Below, one piece after another: positions 24,334-33,591 of a DNA stretch of 64,000 nt. A program made the position numbers and the translations under genes. How positions within the stretch are numbered: the first letter of the stretch is position 1; the number at the start of each line of letters is the position of its first letter. The DNA comes from Microbacterium sp. 3J1. Lineage in GTDB: Bacteria; Actinomycetota; Actinomycetes; Actinomycetales; Microbacteriaceae. The DNA lies in NCBI RefSeq assembly GCF_001049495.1, contig NZ_CDWI01000008.1, forward strand, positions 186,001-250,000. The letters are read 5' to 3'. The notes under the pieces are model-generated. The model did not search any database. It had not been told where the DNA came from and worked only from the letters and a program-made list of their open reading frames with translations.

Positions 24334-24983
24334 TCGGCGCTCCGGGCGCAGACCTCGACGAAGGCGGCAGCGCGATCGCGCAGGGCGACCAGGTCGCCAC
24401 CGGCGAAGGCATCGCCGAGGAGCGGACCGCCGACGCTCACGGCCACGGCCCCGGCTGTGAGCCAGGCCTCGGCACCGGCCAGATCGACGCCGCCGGAGGG
24501 CACCGCGACCAGGTCGGGGAACGGGCCGCGCAGATCCTTCAGGTACGACGGCCCGACCTGTCCGGCGGGGAAGACCTTGACCGCGGATGCTCCGGCAGAC
24601 CACGACGAGAACAGCTCCGTGGGCGTGAGACCGCCGGGGACGATCGGCACACCGGCATCCGTCGCCTGCGTCACGAGGTCACGGGACGTGATCGGAGTCA
24701 CGAGATAGCTCGCGCCGACCTCGATCGCCCGGGCGAGCTGCGAGGGGTCGGTGATCGTCCCGATGCCCAGGTCGACGCTGTCGCCGAAGCGCGAGAGCAG
24801 GCGGGGGAGGTGCTCGAACGTGCCCGGGGTCGTCAGGGTCACCTCGACACTGCGGATGCCGGCATCCACCAGCACGTCGAGCACGGTGTCGTAGTCCTCG
24901 GCCCGCTGAGCGCGAGCTACGACGATGAGGCGCGACTCGACGGTGCGGGCGGGCAACGCCACACGCGCGACCTCACCAGTCAT
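24330..24983 (-). CDS. eda: KDPG/KHG aldolase
   Basis: 217-residue class I aldolase that splits 2-keto-3-deoxy-6-phosphogluconate into pyruvate and glyceraldehyde-3-phosphate. The Schiff-base lysine lies in [12 protein letters not shown], the catalytic Glu in [13 protein letters not shown], and the phosphate-binding segment in VPSGGVD. The usual GAGTV strand reads GIGTI. It overlaps the manD 3' end by 11 bp and the kdgK start by four bases, so the last steps of the pathway are tightly coupled. Confidence 0.88.
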   Translation of the reverse strand: MTGEVARVALPARTVESRLIVVARAQRAEDYDTVLDVLVDAGIRSVEVTLTTPGTFEHLPRLLSRFGDSVDLGIGTITDPSQLARAIEVGASYLVTPITSRDLVTQATDAGVPIVPGGLTPTELFSSWSAGASAVKVFPAGQVGPSYLKDLRGPFPDLVAVPSGGVDLAGAEAWLTAGAVAVSVGGPLLGDAFAGGDLVALRDRAAAFVEVCARSAE

Positions 24984-26199
24984 GGACGGTCCCGTCGAGC
25001 AGTCGGTTCACCGGCAGGTACGCCTTGGTGTACTCGTGGCCGGCCGCGGCATCCTCGTCGAGCTCGACGCCGAGTCCCGGCTGCTCGCCCGGGTGGAGGA
25101 ATCCCTTGTCGAACGTGAACGACGTCTGGAACACCTCGAGCGTCTGCTCGTTGTGCGGCATGTACTCCTGGATCCCGAAGTTGTGGATCGCGAGGTCCAG
25201 GTGCAGGGCGGCGGCCATGCCGACCGGCGAGATGTCGGTCGGTCCGTGGATGCCGGACTTGATTCCGTAGATCGCGGCGAAGTCCAGCAGCTTCTTCATG
25301 GCGGTGACGCCACCGGTGTGCGTGACGGCCGAGCGGACGTAGTCGATCAGGCGCTCGGTGATGAGCGTCTGGTAGTCGAACACCGTGTTGAAGACCTCGC
25401 CGATCGCGAGGGGCGTCGTGGAGTGCTGACGCACGAGCCGCAGCGCGGTCTGGTCCTCGCCGGGCGTGCAGTCCTCGAGCCAGAACAGGTCGTACGGTTC
25501 GATGTCCTTGGCGAAGCGTGCGGCCTCGATCGGCGACATCCGGTGGTGTCCGTCGTGGAGGATGCGCAGGTCGGTGCCGAAGTCCTCGCGGATGCGCGAG
25601 AAGATCCCGGGCATGTGAGTGAGGTAGTTGCGGGTGTCCCACGTCTCCTCGGCCGGGCGGTCGCCCGAGCGCTTGGCGGGCTCGTAGTCGTACCGCACGC
25701 CGGGGCCGGCGGCCGAGACGCCGTAGATCTGGCCGAGTCCGGGGACTCCGGTCTGCACGCGGACGGCCGTGAATCCGAGCTCCTCGTAGCCGGCGATCGC
25801 GTTCTTGAGCGCCTCGTAGTCGGTGCCGGAGGCGTGCGCGTAGACACGGACGCCCTCGCGGCTGGCGCCGCCCAGCAGCTGGTACAACGGCATCCCGGCC
25901 TTCTTGGCCTTGATGTCCCACAGCGCCATGTCGACAGCGGCGATCGCCGCCATCGTCACGGGCCCGCGACGCCAGTAGGGCCCGCGGTAGAGGTACTGCC
26001 AGGTGTCCTCGATGCGGTCCTCGTCGCGGCCGACGAGGGTCGAGGCGACGTGATCGGAGAGGTACGAGGCGACGGCCAGCTCTCGACCGTTGAGCGTCGC
26101 GTCACCCCAGCCGACGATCCCGTCGGAGGTCGTGATCTTGAGCGTGACGAAGTTGCGTCCGGGGCTGGTGATGATGACGTCGACGAGCTCGATGGTCAT
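24973..26199 (-). CDS. manD: D-mannonate dehydratase of the enolase superfamily (ManD/RspA)
   Basis: 408 residues. The N-terminal capping domain is followed by a barrel with the ManD metal ligands: the Asp-His pair in [10 protein letters not shown], Glu in FWLEDCTPG, Glu in AIGEVFNT, and a catalytic His in [10 protein letters not shown]. It dehydrates D-mannonate to 2-keto-3-deoxygluconate. Enolase-type ManD replaces UxuA in many bacteria, and low-activity members act on gluconate instead. The start at 26199 is set by AGGAGAACGCC just upstream. A 100-bp gap with a hairpin separates it from the transporter gene. Confidence 0.87.
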   Translation of the reverse strand: MTIELVDVIITSPGRNFVTLKITTSDGIVGWGDATLNGRELAVASYLSDHVASTLVGRDEDRIEDTWQYLYRGPYWRRGPVTMAAIAAVDMALWDIKAKKAGMPLYQLLGGASREGVRVYAHASGTDYEALKNAIAGYEELGFTAVRVQTGVPGLGQIYGVSAAGPGVRYDYEPAKRSGDRPAEETWDTRNYLTHMPGIFSRIREDFGTDLRILHDGHHRMSPIEAARFAKDIEPYDLFWLEDCTPGEDQTALRLVRQHSTTPLAIGEVFNTVFDYQTLITERLIDYVRSAVTHTGGVTAMKKLLDFAAIYGIKSGIHGPTDISPVGMAAALHLDLAIHNFGIQEYMPHNEQTLEVFQTSFTFDKGFLHPGEQPGLGVELDEDAAAGHEYTKAYLPVNRLLDGTVHDW

Positions 26200-26258
26200 G
26201 GCGTTCTCCTGGGGGTGCGAGGCGCGGGCATGCGGGTGAGACGGCAGAGGTGCGGGGC

Positions 26259-26278
26259 GCGGCTGTTCGGGCAGCCGC
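26259..26278. other. intercistronic hairpin within the hexuronate operon
   Basis: GCGGCTG and CAGCCGC form a 7-bp stem with loop TTCGGG in the gap between the transporter and manD. No T-run follows on the minus strand, so it is more likely an mRNA processing or stability hairpin, or a weak attenuator, than a full terminator. Confidence 0.35.
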
Positions 26279-26299
26279 ACCCCTGGTCGTGACGATCGG

Positions 26300-27691
26300 T
26301 CAGATCGCGTCGCGCGGGTCCGTCAGGTCGCGACCGGCGACCTCGGGCATCCAGATGGAGGCCACGAGCGCGCACAGCGTGAAGACGAACAGCATGATGA
26401 TGATCGGGATGAAGGATCCGGTGACGGCCGACACCCACGCGGCGGCGATGACGGGGCCCGCACCGGTCGCGACGATGGCGGCGATCTCACGGGCCATGGC
26501 CGTGAACGTGTAGCGGTTGCGGGATCCGAAGAGCTCGGGCAGGGTGAGGTTCTCGAGCGAGGCGAAGCTCATGACGGCGAGGTTGTGGAGCACGACGTAG
26601 CCGACGAAGACCTGCAGTGTGTCCTTGCTGCTGATCATGAGCATGGTCGGGACGATCACGATGAGCGCGATCACGGACCAGACCATGTACATGCGCTTAC
26701 GGCCGAACCGGTCGCCGAGCCATCCCGAGAGAGGGACGGTGATGAATGCGACGAGCGACGAGACGATGACGGCGTTGACGCCGATCGAGCGGTCGAGCAG
26801 CAGCACGACGGTGATGTAGCTGATCAGGTACGTCTGGATCATGCCCGAGTTGCCGGCCTGGCCGAAGCGCAGCAGGAGCGCGATCGAGAACGCCTTCCAC
26901 GGCTTGCGCTGCATCGCCTCGAGCGTGCGCACGTCGCCGGTCTCGGTCGCGAGCTGGATGGCATCCTCCTTGGAGAGCGCCTTGCCGTCGACGACGTCGT
27001 CGCGCTCCTCGAAGACCGGGGTCTCCTTGAGGTTGAAGCGCACCCAGATCGCGAAGAGCATGATGATCGCGCTGGCGATGAAGGGGATGCGCCACGCCCA
27101 GGCGATGACCTCGTCCTCGCTGTAGGCGACCAGCAGGATCGCCCAGATGCCGGAGGCGAGCAGCGTGCCGCAGTTGGTGCCGAGGGCGACGAGCGAGGCG
27201 ATGATGCCGCGACGCTTCGCGGGGGCGTACTCGGCGAGCATGACACCGGCTCCCGAGATCTCGGCACCGGCGCCGAAGCCCTGCGCGACGCGCAGCAGCA
27301 CGAGCAGGATCGGGGCGAGAATGCCCACCTGGTCGTAGGTCGGCAGGAAGCCGATCAGGGTGGTCGCGAGGCCCATCAGGAGGATCGTGTAGAAGAGGAC
27401 CTTCGTGCGGCCGGTCTTGTCGCCGAGGCGGGCGAAGAAGAAGGCGCCGACGGGGCGCGCGACGTATCCGACACCGTAGGTGGCCATCGCGGCGACCACT
27501 GCGACCGCGGGATTCTCGGACGAGAAGAAGAGGTCGGCGAACACGAGCGCGGCTGCAAGCGAGTACAGCTGGTAGTCCATGAACTCGAGGGCGGTGCCGA
27601 GCCACCCGGAGATGGCGGCGCGGACGAGGTCGCGGACCGACCTCTTCGCGGTGGGATCGACGGCGGTCGCCGTCGTGTGCTGTTCTGACAT
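26300..27691 (-). CDS. MFS transporter, metabolite:H+ symporter type
   Basis: 463 residues with twelve membrane segments. The MHS-type motif is visible between segments 2 and 3 ([20 protein letters not shown]), and the large central loop contains [13 protein letters not shown]. Proteins of this group import organic acids or osmolytes with protons. Its place between the dehydrogenases and manD implies uptake of a hexuronate or aldonate such as gluconate, idonate or fructuronate. Confidence 0.85.
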   Translation of the reverse strand: MSEQHTTATAVDPTAKRSVRDLVRAAISGWLGTALEFMDYQLYSLAAALVFADLFFSSENPAVAVVAAMATYGVGYVARPVGAFFFARLGDKTGRTKVLFYTILLMGLATTLIGFLPTYDQVGILAPILLVLLRVAQGFGAGAEISGAGVMLAEYAPAKRRGIIASLVALGTNCGTLLASGIWAILLVAYSEDEVIAWAWRIPFIASAIIMLFAIWVRFNLKETPVFEERDDVVDGKALSKEDAIQLATETGDVRTLEAMQRKPWKAFSIALLLRFGQAGNSGMIQTYLISYITVVLLLDRSIGVNAVIVSSLVAFITVPLSGWLGDRFGRKRMYMVWSVIALIVIVPTMLMISSKDTLQVFVGYVVLHNLAVMSFASLENLTLPELFGSRNRYTFTAMAREIAAIVATGAGPVIAAAWVSAVTGSFIPIIIMLFVFTLCALVASIWMPEVAGRDLTDPRDAI

Positions 27692-27748
27692 GGGAGGTAC
27701 TCCTTCGGACCAGGGACGGTGGAGTGCGCGGGGGCGCGAGGGGTGGTG

Positions 27749-28753
27749 CTAGAGGGACAGCAGGACCTTCGCCGAGGCGGACGAGTCGCGAGCGAGCTCG
27801 AACGCCTCCACGGCGTCGGATGCGGGGAGGACGTGGGAGATGACGGCATCGAGGGCATCGGATGCCGCGAGCAGGGCGACTGCGTCGTCGATCTCGGTCG
27901 AGAACCGGAACGCGCCGCGGATCGTGAGCTCCTTCGCCAGCATCGGGGCGAGGTTGACCCCGATCTCGGCGTTGGCGAGCATCCCGACCTGGACGACCGT
28001 GCCGGCACGGCGGGCGGCGCGCACGGCCTGAGTGAGCGCGACGGCGACGCCGGAGCACTCGAAGACGACGTCGTAGGACTCGTCCTCGATCGCGTCTCGG
28101 CCGACGAGTGCGAACTCGCTCGCCCCGAGGGACTCTGCGCGGTCGAGCGGCTCGGCCCGGACGTCGCTCGCCCCGACCGCGGCAGCACCCGCGTTCACGG
28201 CGGCGGCCACGACGAGGAGTCCGATCGGACCCGCGCCGATCACGAGCGCGCGCTTGCCGGTGAGGTCGCCGGCGAGGCCGACGGCGTGGATCGCCACGGC
28301 GAGCGGCTCGGCGAGAGCGGCGCGTTCGAGCGGCAGCCCCTCGGGGAGGACGCGGACCATGTGGTCCTCGACGATCAGGAGCTCGGATGCTCCGCCCTGA
28401 CGGTGCGGGTCGGCCGCGGCGCTGCCGAGGTAGTCGCCGCCGGCACGCAGGTGCGGGCGGTCCTCGAGTCCGGGTACGGATGCCCCGTAGCGCGCCGGAT
28501 GGACGGTGACGGGGGTTCCCGAGGCGAGGCGCCCCGACGGGTCGAGATCGACGACTCCCGAGAGCTCGTGACCGGGGGTCAGCGGCTCGCGGATCGTGTA
28601 CTCGCCGTTGGCTCCGTGGAAGTAGTAGTGCAGGTCGGAGCCGCAGATGCCGACGTAGTTCACGCGCAGACGGACCTCACCGTCGCCGGGGTTCGGGACC
28701 TCGCGGTCCTCCCAGCGGATGTCCTCTTTGCCGTGGATGGCGAGAGACCTCAT
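27749..28753 (-). CDS. zinc-type medium-chain dehydrogenase, likely L-idonate 5-dehydrogenase
   Basis: 334 residues. The catalytic zinc ligands are in GICGSDLHYYFHG (Cys) and TPGHELSG (His-Glu); the NAD site is VIGAGPIGLL. The YVGICGSDLHYY, AEPLAVAIHAV, VQVGM and IRGAFRFSTEIDDAV blocks match L-idonate 5-dehydrogenases that interconvert idonate and 5-ketogluconate. The four cysteines that hold structural zinc in E. coli IdnD are missing; the lobe reads RYGASVPGLEDRPHLRAGG. The ATG overlaps the uxuB-like stop. Related sorbitol or galactitol dehydrogenases are alternatives. Confidence 0.8.
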   Translation of the reverse strand: MRSLAIHGKEDIRWEDREVPNPGDGEVRLRVNYVGICGSDLHYYFHGANGEYTIREPLTPGHELSGVVDLDPSGRLASGTPVTVHPARYGASVPGLEDRPHLRAGGDYLGSAAADPHRQGGASELLIVEDHMVRVLPEGLPLERAALAEPLAVAIHAVGLAGDLTGKRALVIGAGPIGLLVVAAAVNAGAAAVGASDVRAEPLDRAESLGASEFALVGRDAIEDESYDVVFECSGVAVALTQAVRAARRAGTVVQVGMLANAEIGVNLAPMLAKELTIRGAFRFSTEIDDAVALLAASDALDAVISHVLPASDAVEAFELARDSSASAKVLLSL

Positions 28754-30261
28754 GGCTGCATCTCCTTCGTGGTCCGCGACGCCGAGACGGCGTCGGCGAT
28801 CGCGGCGTCGACGCCCCGCCGCTGGATGGTATCGATCAGTTCGCCGACCCGCGCGATGAACGCATCCTGCTCCGCGAGCTCGTCGCCGAACAGGTGCAGT
28901 TCCGCGATCACGCGTCGGGCGAGGTCGTGGCCGGTGCGCGCCGTCGCGGCGAGGGCGGCGAGCCGCTCGCGGGCGCCGTCGGTCATCGCCGCGGCGTGCA
29001 CGCCGGGGTCGAATCCCGCCAGCGGAGCGATGCACGACAGGTAGCCCGCGACGGTGAGTGCGATCAGGTGCGGCATGTCTCCGCGGTGCAGCGAGAGGAG
29101 CGCCGGCTCGGGGATGCGCTGTCGCAGCTTGACCGACCCGTCGGTGCCGACCTGGCTGGTGCGGTGGCCGAGCGCGCTGTTCGCCCATCGCTCGAAGAGC
29201 TCGGTCTCGTACGCGCGGACGTCGACCCCGGAGGGCAGCTCGATCGACGGCTCGTACTCGTCGCGCATCACGGCCCGCGCCGCGCTCTCGATGCCGTCCA
29301 GCGCGATCGCCTCGGGGATGGTGCCGACACCGGTCAGCGCGCCGAGGTAGGCGATGAGGGAGTGCGTGCCGTTGAGCAGCCGCACCTTCATCTGCTCGTA
29401 CCTGCCGACCTCGTCGGTGAACACCGCACCGCCGGCCTCCCACGTGGGGCGACCGCCTGCGAAGCGATCCTCGACGGCCCACATCGTGAACGGCTCGGCG
29501 GGCACGGGGATGTCGTCGGCAGCGCCGAGCAGACCGCCGATGCGGGCGCGGAACTCGGCGGTCGTGGCGGGGACGATGCGGTCGACCATGCTGGACGGGA
29601 AGGTGACGGCTCGATCGAGGAAGGCGAGAGCATCGGCACCCTCCGATCCGGGAAGCTCGGAGAGGAACTCGCGCACGAGCTTCTCGGTGTGCGTGCCGTT
29701 GGACGAGAGGTTGTCGCAGCTGAGGATGGAGATCGGCGCCCCGCCCGCGGCTGCCCGGGCCTGGAGTCCCCTGGCGAGCTGTCCGATGGTCGAGCGCGGT
29801 GCGCCGCCGGCGAGGTCGGCCCGCAGCGTGGCGTCGTCGAGGTCGAGGTGCTGCGTCGCGGGGGAGTAGCTGTAGCCGTTCTCCGTGACGGTGAGGGTGA
29901 CGATGCGGATGCCGGAGTCGGCGATCTGCGAGACCACGCGTTCGGGTTCCTCGGCGCCGACGAACGCGTCGGTGTGCACGCCGGGGATGGTCAGCGACGT
30001 CGAGCCGGGCGAGATCGTCGCGACGGAGTAGAGGAACTCCTGTGCGTGCATGGCGTCGACGATCGAGCGCGACCGAGAGGCGACGCCGACGATGCCCCAG
30101 TCCCCGCCGGAGGCCTGGATGGCTGCGGCGGTGTAGACCGCCTGGTGCGCGCGGTGGAAGCTGCCGAGGCCGAGATGCAGGATGCCGGCGCCGGACGGCG
30201 AGACCAGCGGGGTGACGGCGGCCGGGGTGGTGCGGCCGAGGACCGGTGTGTCGTTGCTCAC
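28750..30261 (-). CDS. uxuB: mannitol dehydrogenase-family oxidoreductase, likely fructuronate reductase
   Basis: 503 residues with the long-chain polyol dehydrogenase layout: an N-terminal NAD domain (ILHLGLGSFHRAHQA) and a C-terminal domain with the K-x4-N-G-x-H catalytic pattern in MKVRLLNGTHSL. Next to manD, the best reading is D-mannonate oxidoreductase (fructuronate to mannonate), though mannitol 2-dehydrogenase is possible. GTG at 30261 follows GGAGCC and is preferred to a start 30 bases upstream. First gene of the six-gene operon. Confidence 0.8.
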   Translation of the reverse strand: MSNDTPVLGRTTPAAVTPLVSPSGAGILHLGLGSFHRAHQAVYTAAAIQASGGDWGIVGVASRSRSIVDAMHAQEFLYSVATISPGSTSLTIPGVHTDAFVGAEEPERVVSQIADSGIRIVTLTVTENGYSYSPATQHLDLDDATLRADLAGGAPRSTIGQLARGLQARAAAGGAPISILSCDNLSSNGTHTEKLVREFLSELPGSEGADALAFLDRAVTFPSSMVDRIVPATTAEFRARIGGLLGAADDIPVPAEPFTMWAVEDRFAGGRPTWEAGGAVFTDEVGRYEQMKVRLLNGTHSLIAYLGALTGVGTIPEAIALDGIESAARAVMRDEYEPSIELPSGVDVRAYETELFERWANSALGHRTSQVGTDGSVKLRQRIPEPALLSLHRGDMPHLIALTVAGYLSCIAPLAGFDPGVHAAAMTDGARERLAALAATARTGHDLARRVIAELHLFGDELAEQDAFIARVGELIDTIQRRGVDAAIADAVSASRTTKEMQP

Positions 30262-30326
30262 GCGGTGGCTCCTTCGCTCTGGCCGGCGCACTCTTCACGG
30301 TGATCGGCGATGATCGTCATGTAAAC

Positions 30327-30355
30327 AGTGTGTATCAGTTGTACAAACTTGTCAA
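30327..30355 (-). promoter_or_regulatory. promoter and operator of the hexuronate operon
   Basis: On the minus strand TTGACA (30355-30350) is 17 bases from CACACT (30332-30327). The spacer contains AGTTTGTACAACT (30350-30338), a near-perfect palindrome centred on TTGTACAA. This places a repressor site between -35 and -10, and the divergent LacI protein is the obvious candidate. The -10 match is modest. Confidence 0.5.
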
Positions 30356-30411
30356 GACGTTTTGCATCGCCTGTCCGGACCGTAGGATTGCCTCGAACCC
30401 GGGAGGTGGAT

Positions 30412-31374
30412 GTGGCAGCGACGCTGACCGATGTGGCGCGGCACGCCGGCGTGTCCATCGCCACCGCATCCCGCGCCTTCGGCGAGCCCGATCGGCTCGC
30501 ACCCGCCACGCTCGGTCGCGTCCTCGAGGCGGCGAGCGAACTGGGGTACGCCACCCCCCAGTCGGCCACCGCGACCCGGACGTTCGGCGTGATCGTCCCC
30601 GACGTCTCGAACCCCGTCTACGCCACGCTCCTCAAGGCGATCCAGGGGCAGGCGTGGCACGGTCGGCACCGCATCGTGCTCTTCGACGCCGATGAAGACC
30701 TCCGTCGCGAGCGGGAGCAGATCGAGCAGGCGCGCAAGCTCGACGGGATGCTGCTCTGCTCGCCCCGACTGCCCGACGCCGAGGTAATCGACCTCGTCGG
30801 AGAGACGCCCTACGTCGTCGTGAACCGTCAGATCGACGGGGCGCCGTGCGTGCTCATGGACGCCGAGCACGGCCCCGCCCAGGCGATCGAGCACCTCGCC
30901 GCTCTGGGGCACACGCACATCGCCTACGCGGCGGGTCCGCGCGGATCCTGGGCGGACGTCCGCCGCGCCGACACGATCTCCCGCGCCTGCGAGCGCCACG
31001 GCATCCGTCTGACCGCGCTCAGCCACCAGGCGGCCTCGATCCAGGGTGGGCGGGCTGCCGCAGCCCCTGCGGCGGCCAGCGGCGCGACGGCCGTCGTCGC
31101 CTACAACGACCTCGTCGCTCTGGGCCTCGAATCGGGGCTGCTGGAGCTCGGCAAGCGCTGCCCCGCGGACATCAGCATCGTCGGGATCGACGACATCGAC
31201 CTCGCCTCGGCCGTGACTCCCGGTCTCACGACTGTGCGCATGCCCATCGCCCGCAGCGGAGCGCTCGCCGTGGATCTGCTGCTGCAGGCGATCATGGGCA
31301 CCGCGATCGACACCGCGGCCCCGCTCAGCTCCCAGCTGATCGTGCGCGCCTCGACGGCGGCTCCGCTGGCCTGA
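30412..31374 (+). CDS. LacI-family transcriptional regulator of the hexuronate operon
   Basis: 320 residues. The N-terminal LacI helix-turn-helix reads TLTDVARHAGVSIATASRAF, followed by the hinge helix ASELGYA. The C-terminal periplasmic-binding-like sugar domain ends IGTAIDTAAPLSSQLIVRAS-like with the usual DDIDLASAVTPGLTT loop. GTG at 30412 is chosen because GGAGG lies five bases upstream. It is divergent from the uxuB-like operon and most likely represses it until a sugar acid or derivative binds. Confidence 0.88.
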   Translation: MAATLTDVARHAGVSIATASRAFGEPDRLAPATLGRVLEAASELGYATPQSATATRTFGVIVPDVSNPVYATLLKAIQGQAWHGRHRIVLFDADEDLRREREQIEQARKLDGMLLCSPRLPDAEVIDLVGETPYVVVNRQIDGAPCVLMDAEHGPAQAIEHLAALGHTHIAYAAGPRGSWADVRRADTISRACERHGIRLTALSHQAASIQGGRAAAAPAAASGATAVVAYNDLVALGLESGLLELGKRCPADISIVGIDDIDLASAVTPGLTTVRMPIARSGALAVDLLLQAIMGTAIDTAAPLSSQLIVRASTAAPLA

Positions 31375-31388
31375 CCGGTCGGCGCGGC

Positions 31389-31473
31389 GTGCATAAGTCA
31401 TCATGAATGCTCGGTCGAGGCGGATTCCGGCCCGATGCGGGGCCCTACCGACGATCTGTGCTGAATTGTGCGC
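31389..31473. repeat. 85-bp palindromic intergenic element, copy B
   Basis: The most diverged copy: left end GTGCATAAGTCATCA, right end TGCTGAATTGTGCGC, pairing at 11 of 15 positions with the same 55-bp spacing. It fills the short convergent gap between the LacI gene stop (15 bp away) and the NTF2-like gene stop (31 bp away). Confidence 0.65.
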
Positions 31474-31503
31474 AGGCACGCCAGGTCACGCCGCCACTCG
31501 AGG

Positions 31504-31848
31504 TCAGGAGCGGCGGTCGACCGCGCCGCCGAAGTAGACCTCGACGGCGTGCACCTGGCCGCCCCTGACCTCGAGCGCCTCGACGTTGCGGAACCGGATG
31601 CCGTCGACGACGTACTCGTACCGATGGATCACGAGGCCATCGACCTCGATGAGCTGCAGCGTGGTCGCCGGGGCGTCGAAGTGGTCCGCGGTCGGGAAGC
31701 AGATCCGCAGCCAGGCATCCCGGTCGAGATGGTCGTCCTGCGGGCTGGTGAAGTCGAAGTCGCCCGCCATGAGGCGCTCAGCGGCCGGCCGATCCTGCTC
31801 GCGGAACGCCTTCATGAAGTCCTGCACGACAGCGGCGGCGGTGCTCAT
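31504..31848 (-). CDS. NTF2/SnoaL-like protein
   Basis: 114-residue cone-shaped SnoaL-like fold: an N-terminal helix pair (VVQDFMKAFREQDRPAAERL) and mixed strands ending VRGGQVHAVEVYFGGA. Members include isomerases, hydrolases and ligand-binding proteins, and sequence alone does not decide. It stands alone between the LacI gene and a racemase-like gene. Confidence 0.75.
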   Translation of the reverse strand: MSTAAAVVQDFMKAFREQDRPAAERLMAGDFDFTSPQDDHLDRDAWLRICFPTADHFDAPATTLQLIEVDGLVIHRYEYVVDGIRFRNVEALEVRGGQVHAVEVYFGGAVDRRS

Positions 31849-31885
31849 GGCGCGAGCCTACGCCCGCATCCCCGTCGCCGGGACC

Positions 31886-32581
31886 TCAGTCCTCCGCGAC
31901 TGCCAGGGTCACGGCAGCCTCGACGTGCAGTGCGGTCGTCGGGAAGACCGGAACCGCCGAGTCGGCCGCGGACACGAGCAGCTCGATCTCGGTGCAGCCG
32001 AGGATGATGCCTTCCGCGCCCTGAGCGATCAGGCGCTCGATGACCTCGGCCAGGCGCTGTCGGGACTGCTCGCGGATCACCCCGTGCACGAGCTCGTTGT
32101 AGATCACCGAGTGCACGGCCTGTCGATCGTCGGCATCCGGGACCAGGGTGCGGATGCCGTACGCGGCGAGGCGCTCGGCGTAGAACGGCTGCTCCATCGT
32201 GAATGCCGTGCCGAGCAGGCCCACGGTGGTCAGTCCGGCGGAGGTCACGGCCGAGGCCGCGACGTCGGCGATGTGCAGGAACGGGATGCCGACGGCATCC
32301 TGGATCTGCTCGGCGACGAGGTGCATCGTGTTCGTGCACAGGACGAGCAGCTCGGCGCCGGCGCTCTCGAGCGCCCGAGCGCGGTCAGCCAGAAGCTGCC
32401 CCGCGGCATCCCAGTCGCCCTGCGCCTGCATGGCTTCGATCTCGGCGAAGTCGACCGAGTCGAGGACGATCTTCGCCGAGTGGTGACCGCCGAGCAGGTC
32501 GCGCACCCGCTCGTTCGCGAGGCGATACCACTCGAGAGACGATTCCCAGCTCATGCCGCCGAGCACGCCGATGGTCTTCAC
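31886..32581 (-). CDS. aspartate/glutamate racemase family protein
   Basis: 231 residues. Two catalytic cysteines are in place, VLCTNTMH (near 82) and ILGCTEIE (near 196), and the N-terminal VLGGMSWESSLEWYR is typical of YgeA/aspartate racemase proteins. It should interconvert L- and D-amino acids without a cofactor. The GTG start has GGGAGACC upstream. The gap of 41 bp to the GH43 gene allows cotranscription, but a link to sugar use is not evident. Confidence 0.85.
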   Translation of the reverse strand: MKTIGVLGGMSWESSLEWYRLANERVRDLLGGHHSAKIVLDSVDFAEIEAMQAQGDWDAAGQLLADRARALESAGAELLVLCTNTMHLVAEQIQDAVGIPFLHIADVAASAVTSAGLTTVGLLGTAFTMEQPFYAERLAAYGIRTLVPDADDRQAVHSVIYNELVHGVIREQSRQRLAEVIERLIAQGAEGIILGCTEIELLVSAADSAVPVFPTTALHVEAAVTLAVAED

Positions 32582-32622
32582 GATCTGGTCTCCCGAATCC
32601 TGCTCGATCTGCCGAGCGACAC

Positions 32623-33591
32623 CTAGGGTATCGGCCGGGCGGTCTCCTCGAGAGCAAGTTCGACAGCAGGTTCTTCCGGCGTGAAGTCGATCACGGCGAT
32701 GTGCATCTGCCGGGCGGTCAGATCGGCGTTCCACGCATGGAAGGCGATGCGATCCCGCCCGTCCGGTCCCACGACGAGCGAGTTGTGGCCGGGCCCCATC
32801 AACGAGGGGCCCGATTCCAGCAGCGCCGGGGCGGATGCCGGGGCAGGCGTCCAGGGACCGAGCGGTGTCGGGGACGAGGCCCATGACACCGCGTAGCCCG
32901 GGCCGGTCCACGCCCCGCCCGAGAACGTCATCCAGTACCTGTCGTGACGCCGCACGACCGACGGGCCCTCCAGGGTGTGCCAGTCGTGGATCCCGCCGTA
33001 CATCGGGCGGTCGCGCTCGTAGATCTGCCAGTCCGCGTACGGCTCCAGCACCGACCGCGACCCCTCGAGCCGAGCGGGTTCGGGCAGGCACGCCACCGCG
33101 AGGTGCGTACCGGCACGCTCCGCGTCGAGCACGTCGCGCGCGAAGTAGAGGTACCACTGGCCGTCGTCGTCCTGGAACGGATGCGGGTCGATCGCGAACG
33201 ACTCGTCGGGTGTGAGATTCACGCCGAGGTCGACGAACGGGCCCGTCGGATGCTCGGCGCGAGCCACCCGCAGGTGATGGCCGCGGATGCCGTGCCCGAC
33301 CGAGTAGTACATCCACCACGCCCCGTCGCGGACGCACACCTCCGGAGCCCAGTACTCGTCGCCCGTCTCGGGCGCCATCCGCCTCAGCGCGAGACCCGCG
33401 CTCCGCCAGGTCGCGAGATCGTCGGAGAGCAGGACCTCGAACGCGGCCTCCGCCGACGTGCTCTCGGGGTTGGTGCCGTACGCCGCGTAGCCGCCGCCCG
33501 CAAGGCGCAGCACGAACGGATCGGCGAAGTATCCGTCGTGCACGGGCCGAGCGAGCGAGGAGGCGTCCTCCTCGGCGGCGGTCACTCCCAT
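32623..33591 (-). CDS. GH43-family glycoside hydrolase, intracellular
   Basis: 322 residues forming a five-bladed propeller. Candidate catalytic residues are Asp24 (YFADPF, base), Asp135 (AIDPHPF, pKa modulator) and Glu208 (LEGPSVV, acid). There is no signal peptide, so it should act on imported oligosaccharides, as an arabinofuranosidase or beta-xylosidase type enzyme. The ATG at 33591 overlaps the GH2 gene by 10 bp; GTG at 33585 with a four-base overlap is an alternative. Both enzymes are likely one transcript. Confidence 0.83.
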   Translation of the reverse strand: MGVTAAEEDASSLARPVHDGYFADPFVLRLAGGGYAAYGTNPESTSAEAAFEVLLSDDLATWRSAGLALRRMAPETGDEYWAPEVCVRDGAWWMYYSVGHGIRGHHLRVARAEHPTGPFVDLGVNLTPDESFAIDPHPFQDDDGQWYLYFARDVLDAERAGTHLAVACLPEPARLEGSRSVLEPYADWQIYERDRPMYGGIHDWHTLEGPSVVRRHDRYWMTFSGGAWTGPGYAVSWASSPTPLGPWTPAPASAPALLESGPSLMGPGHNSLVVGPDGRDRIAFHAWNADLTARQMHIAVIDFTPEEPAVELALEETARPIP

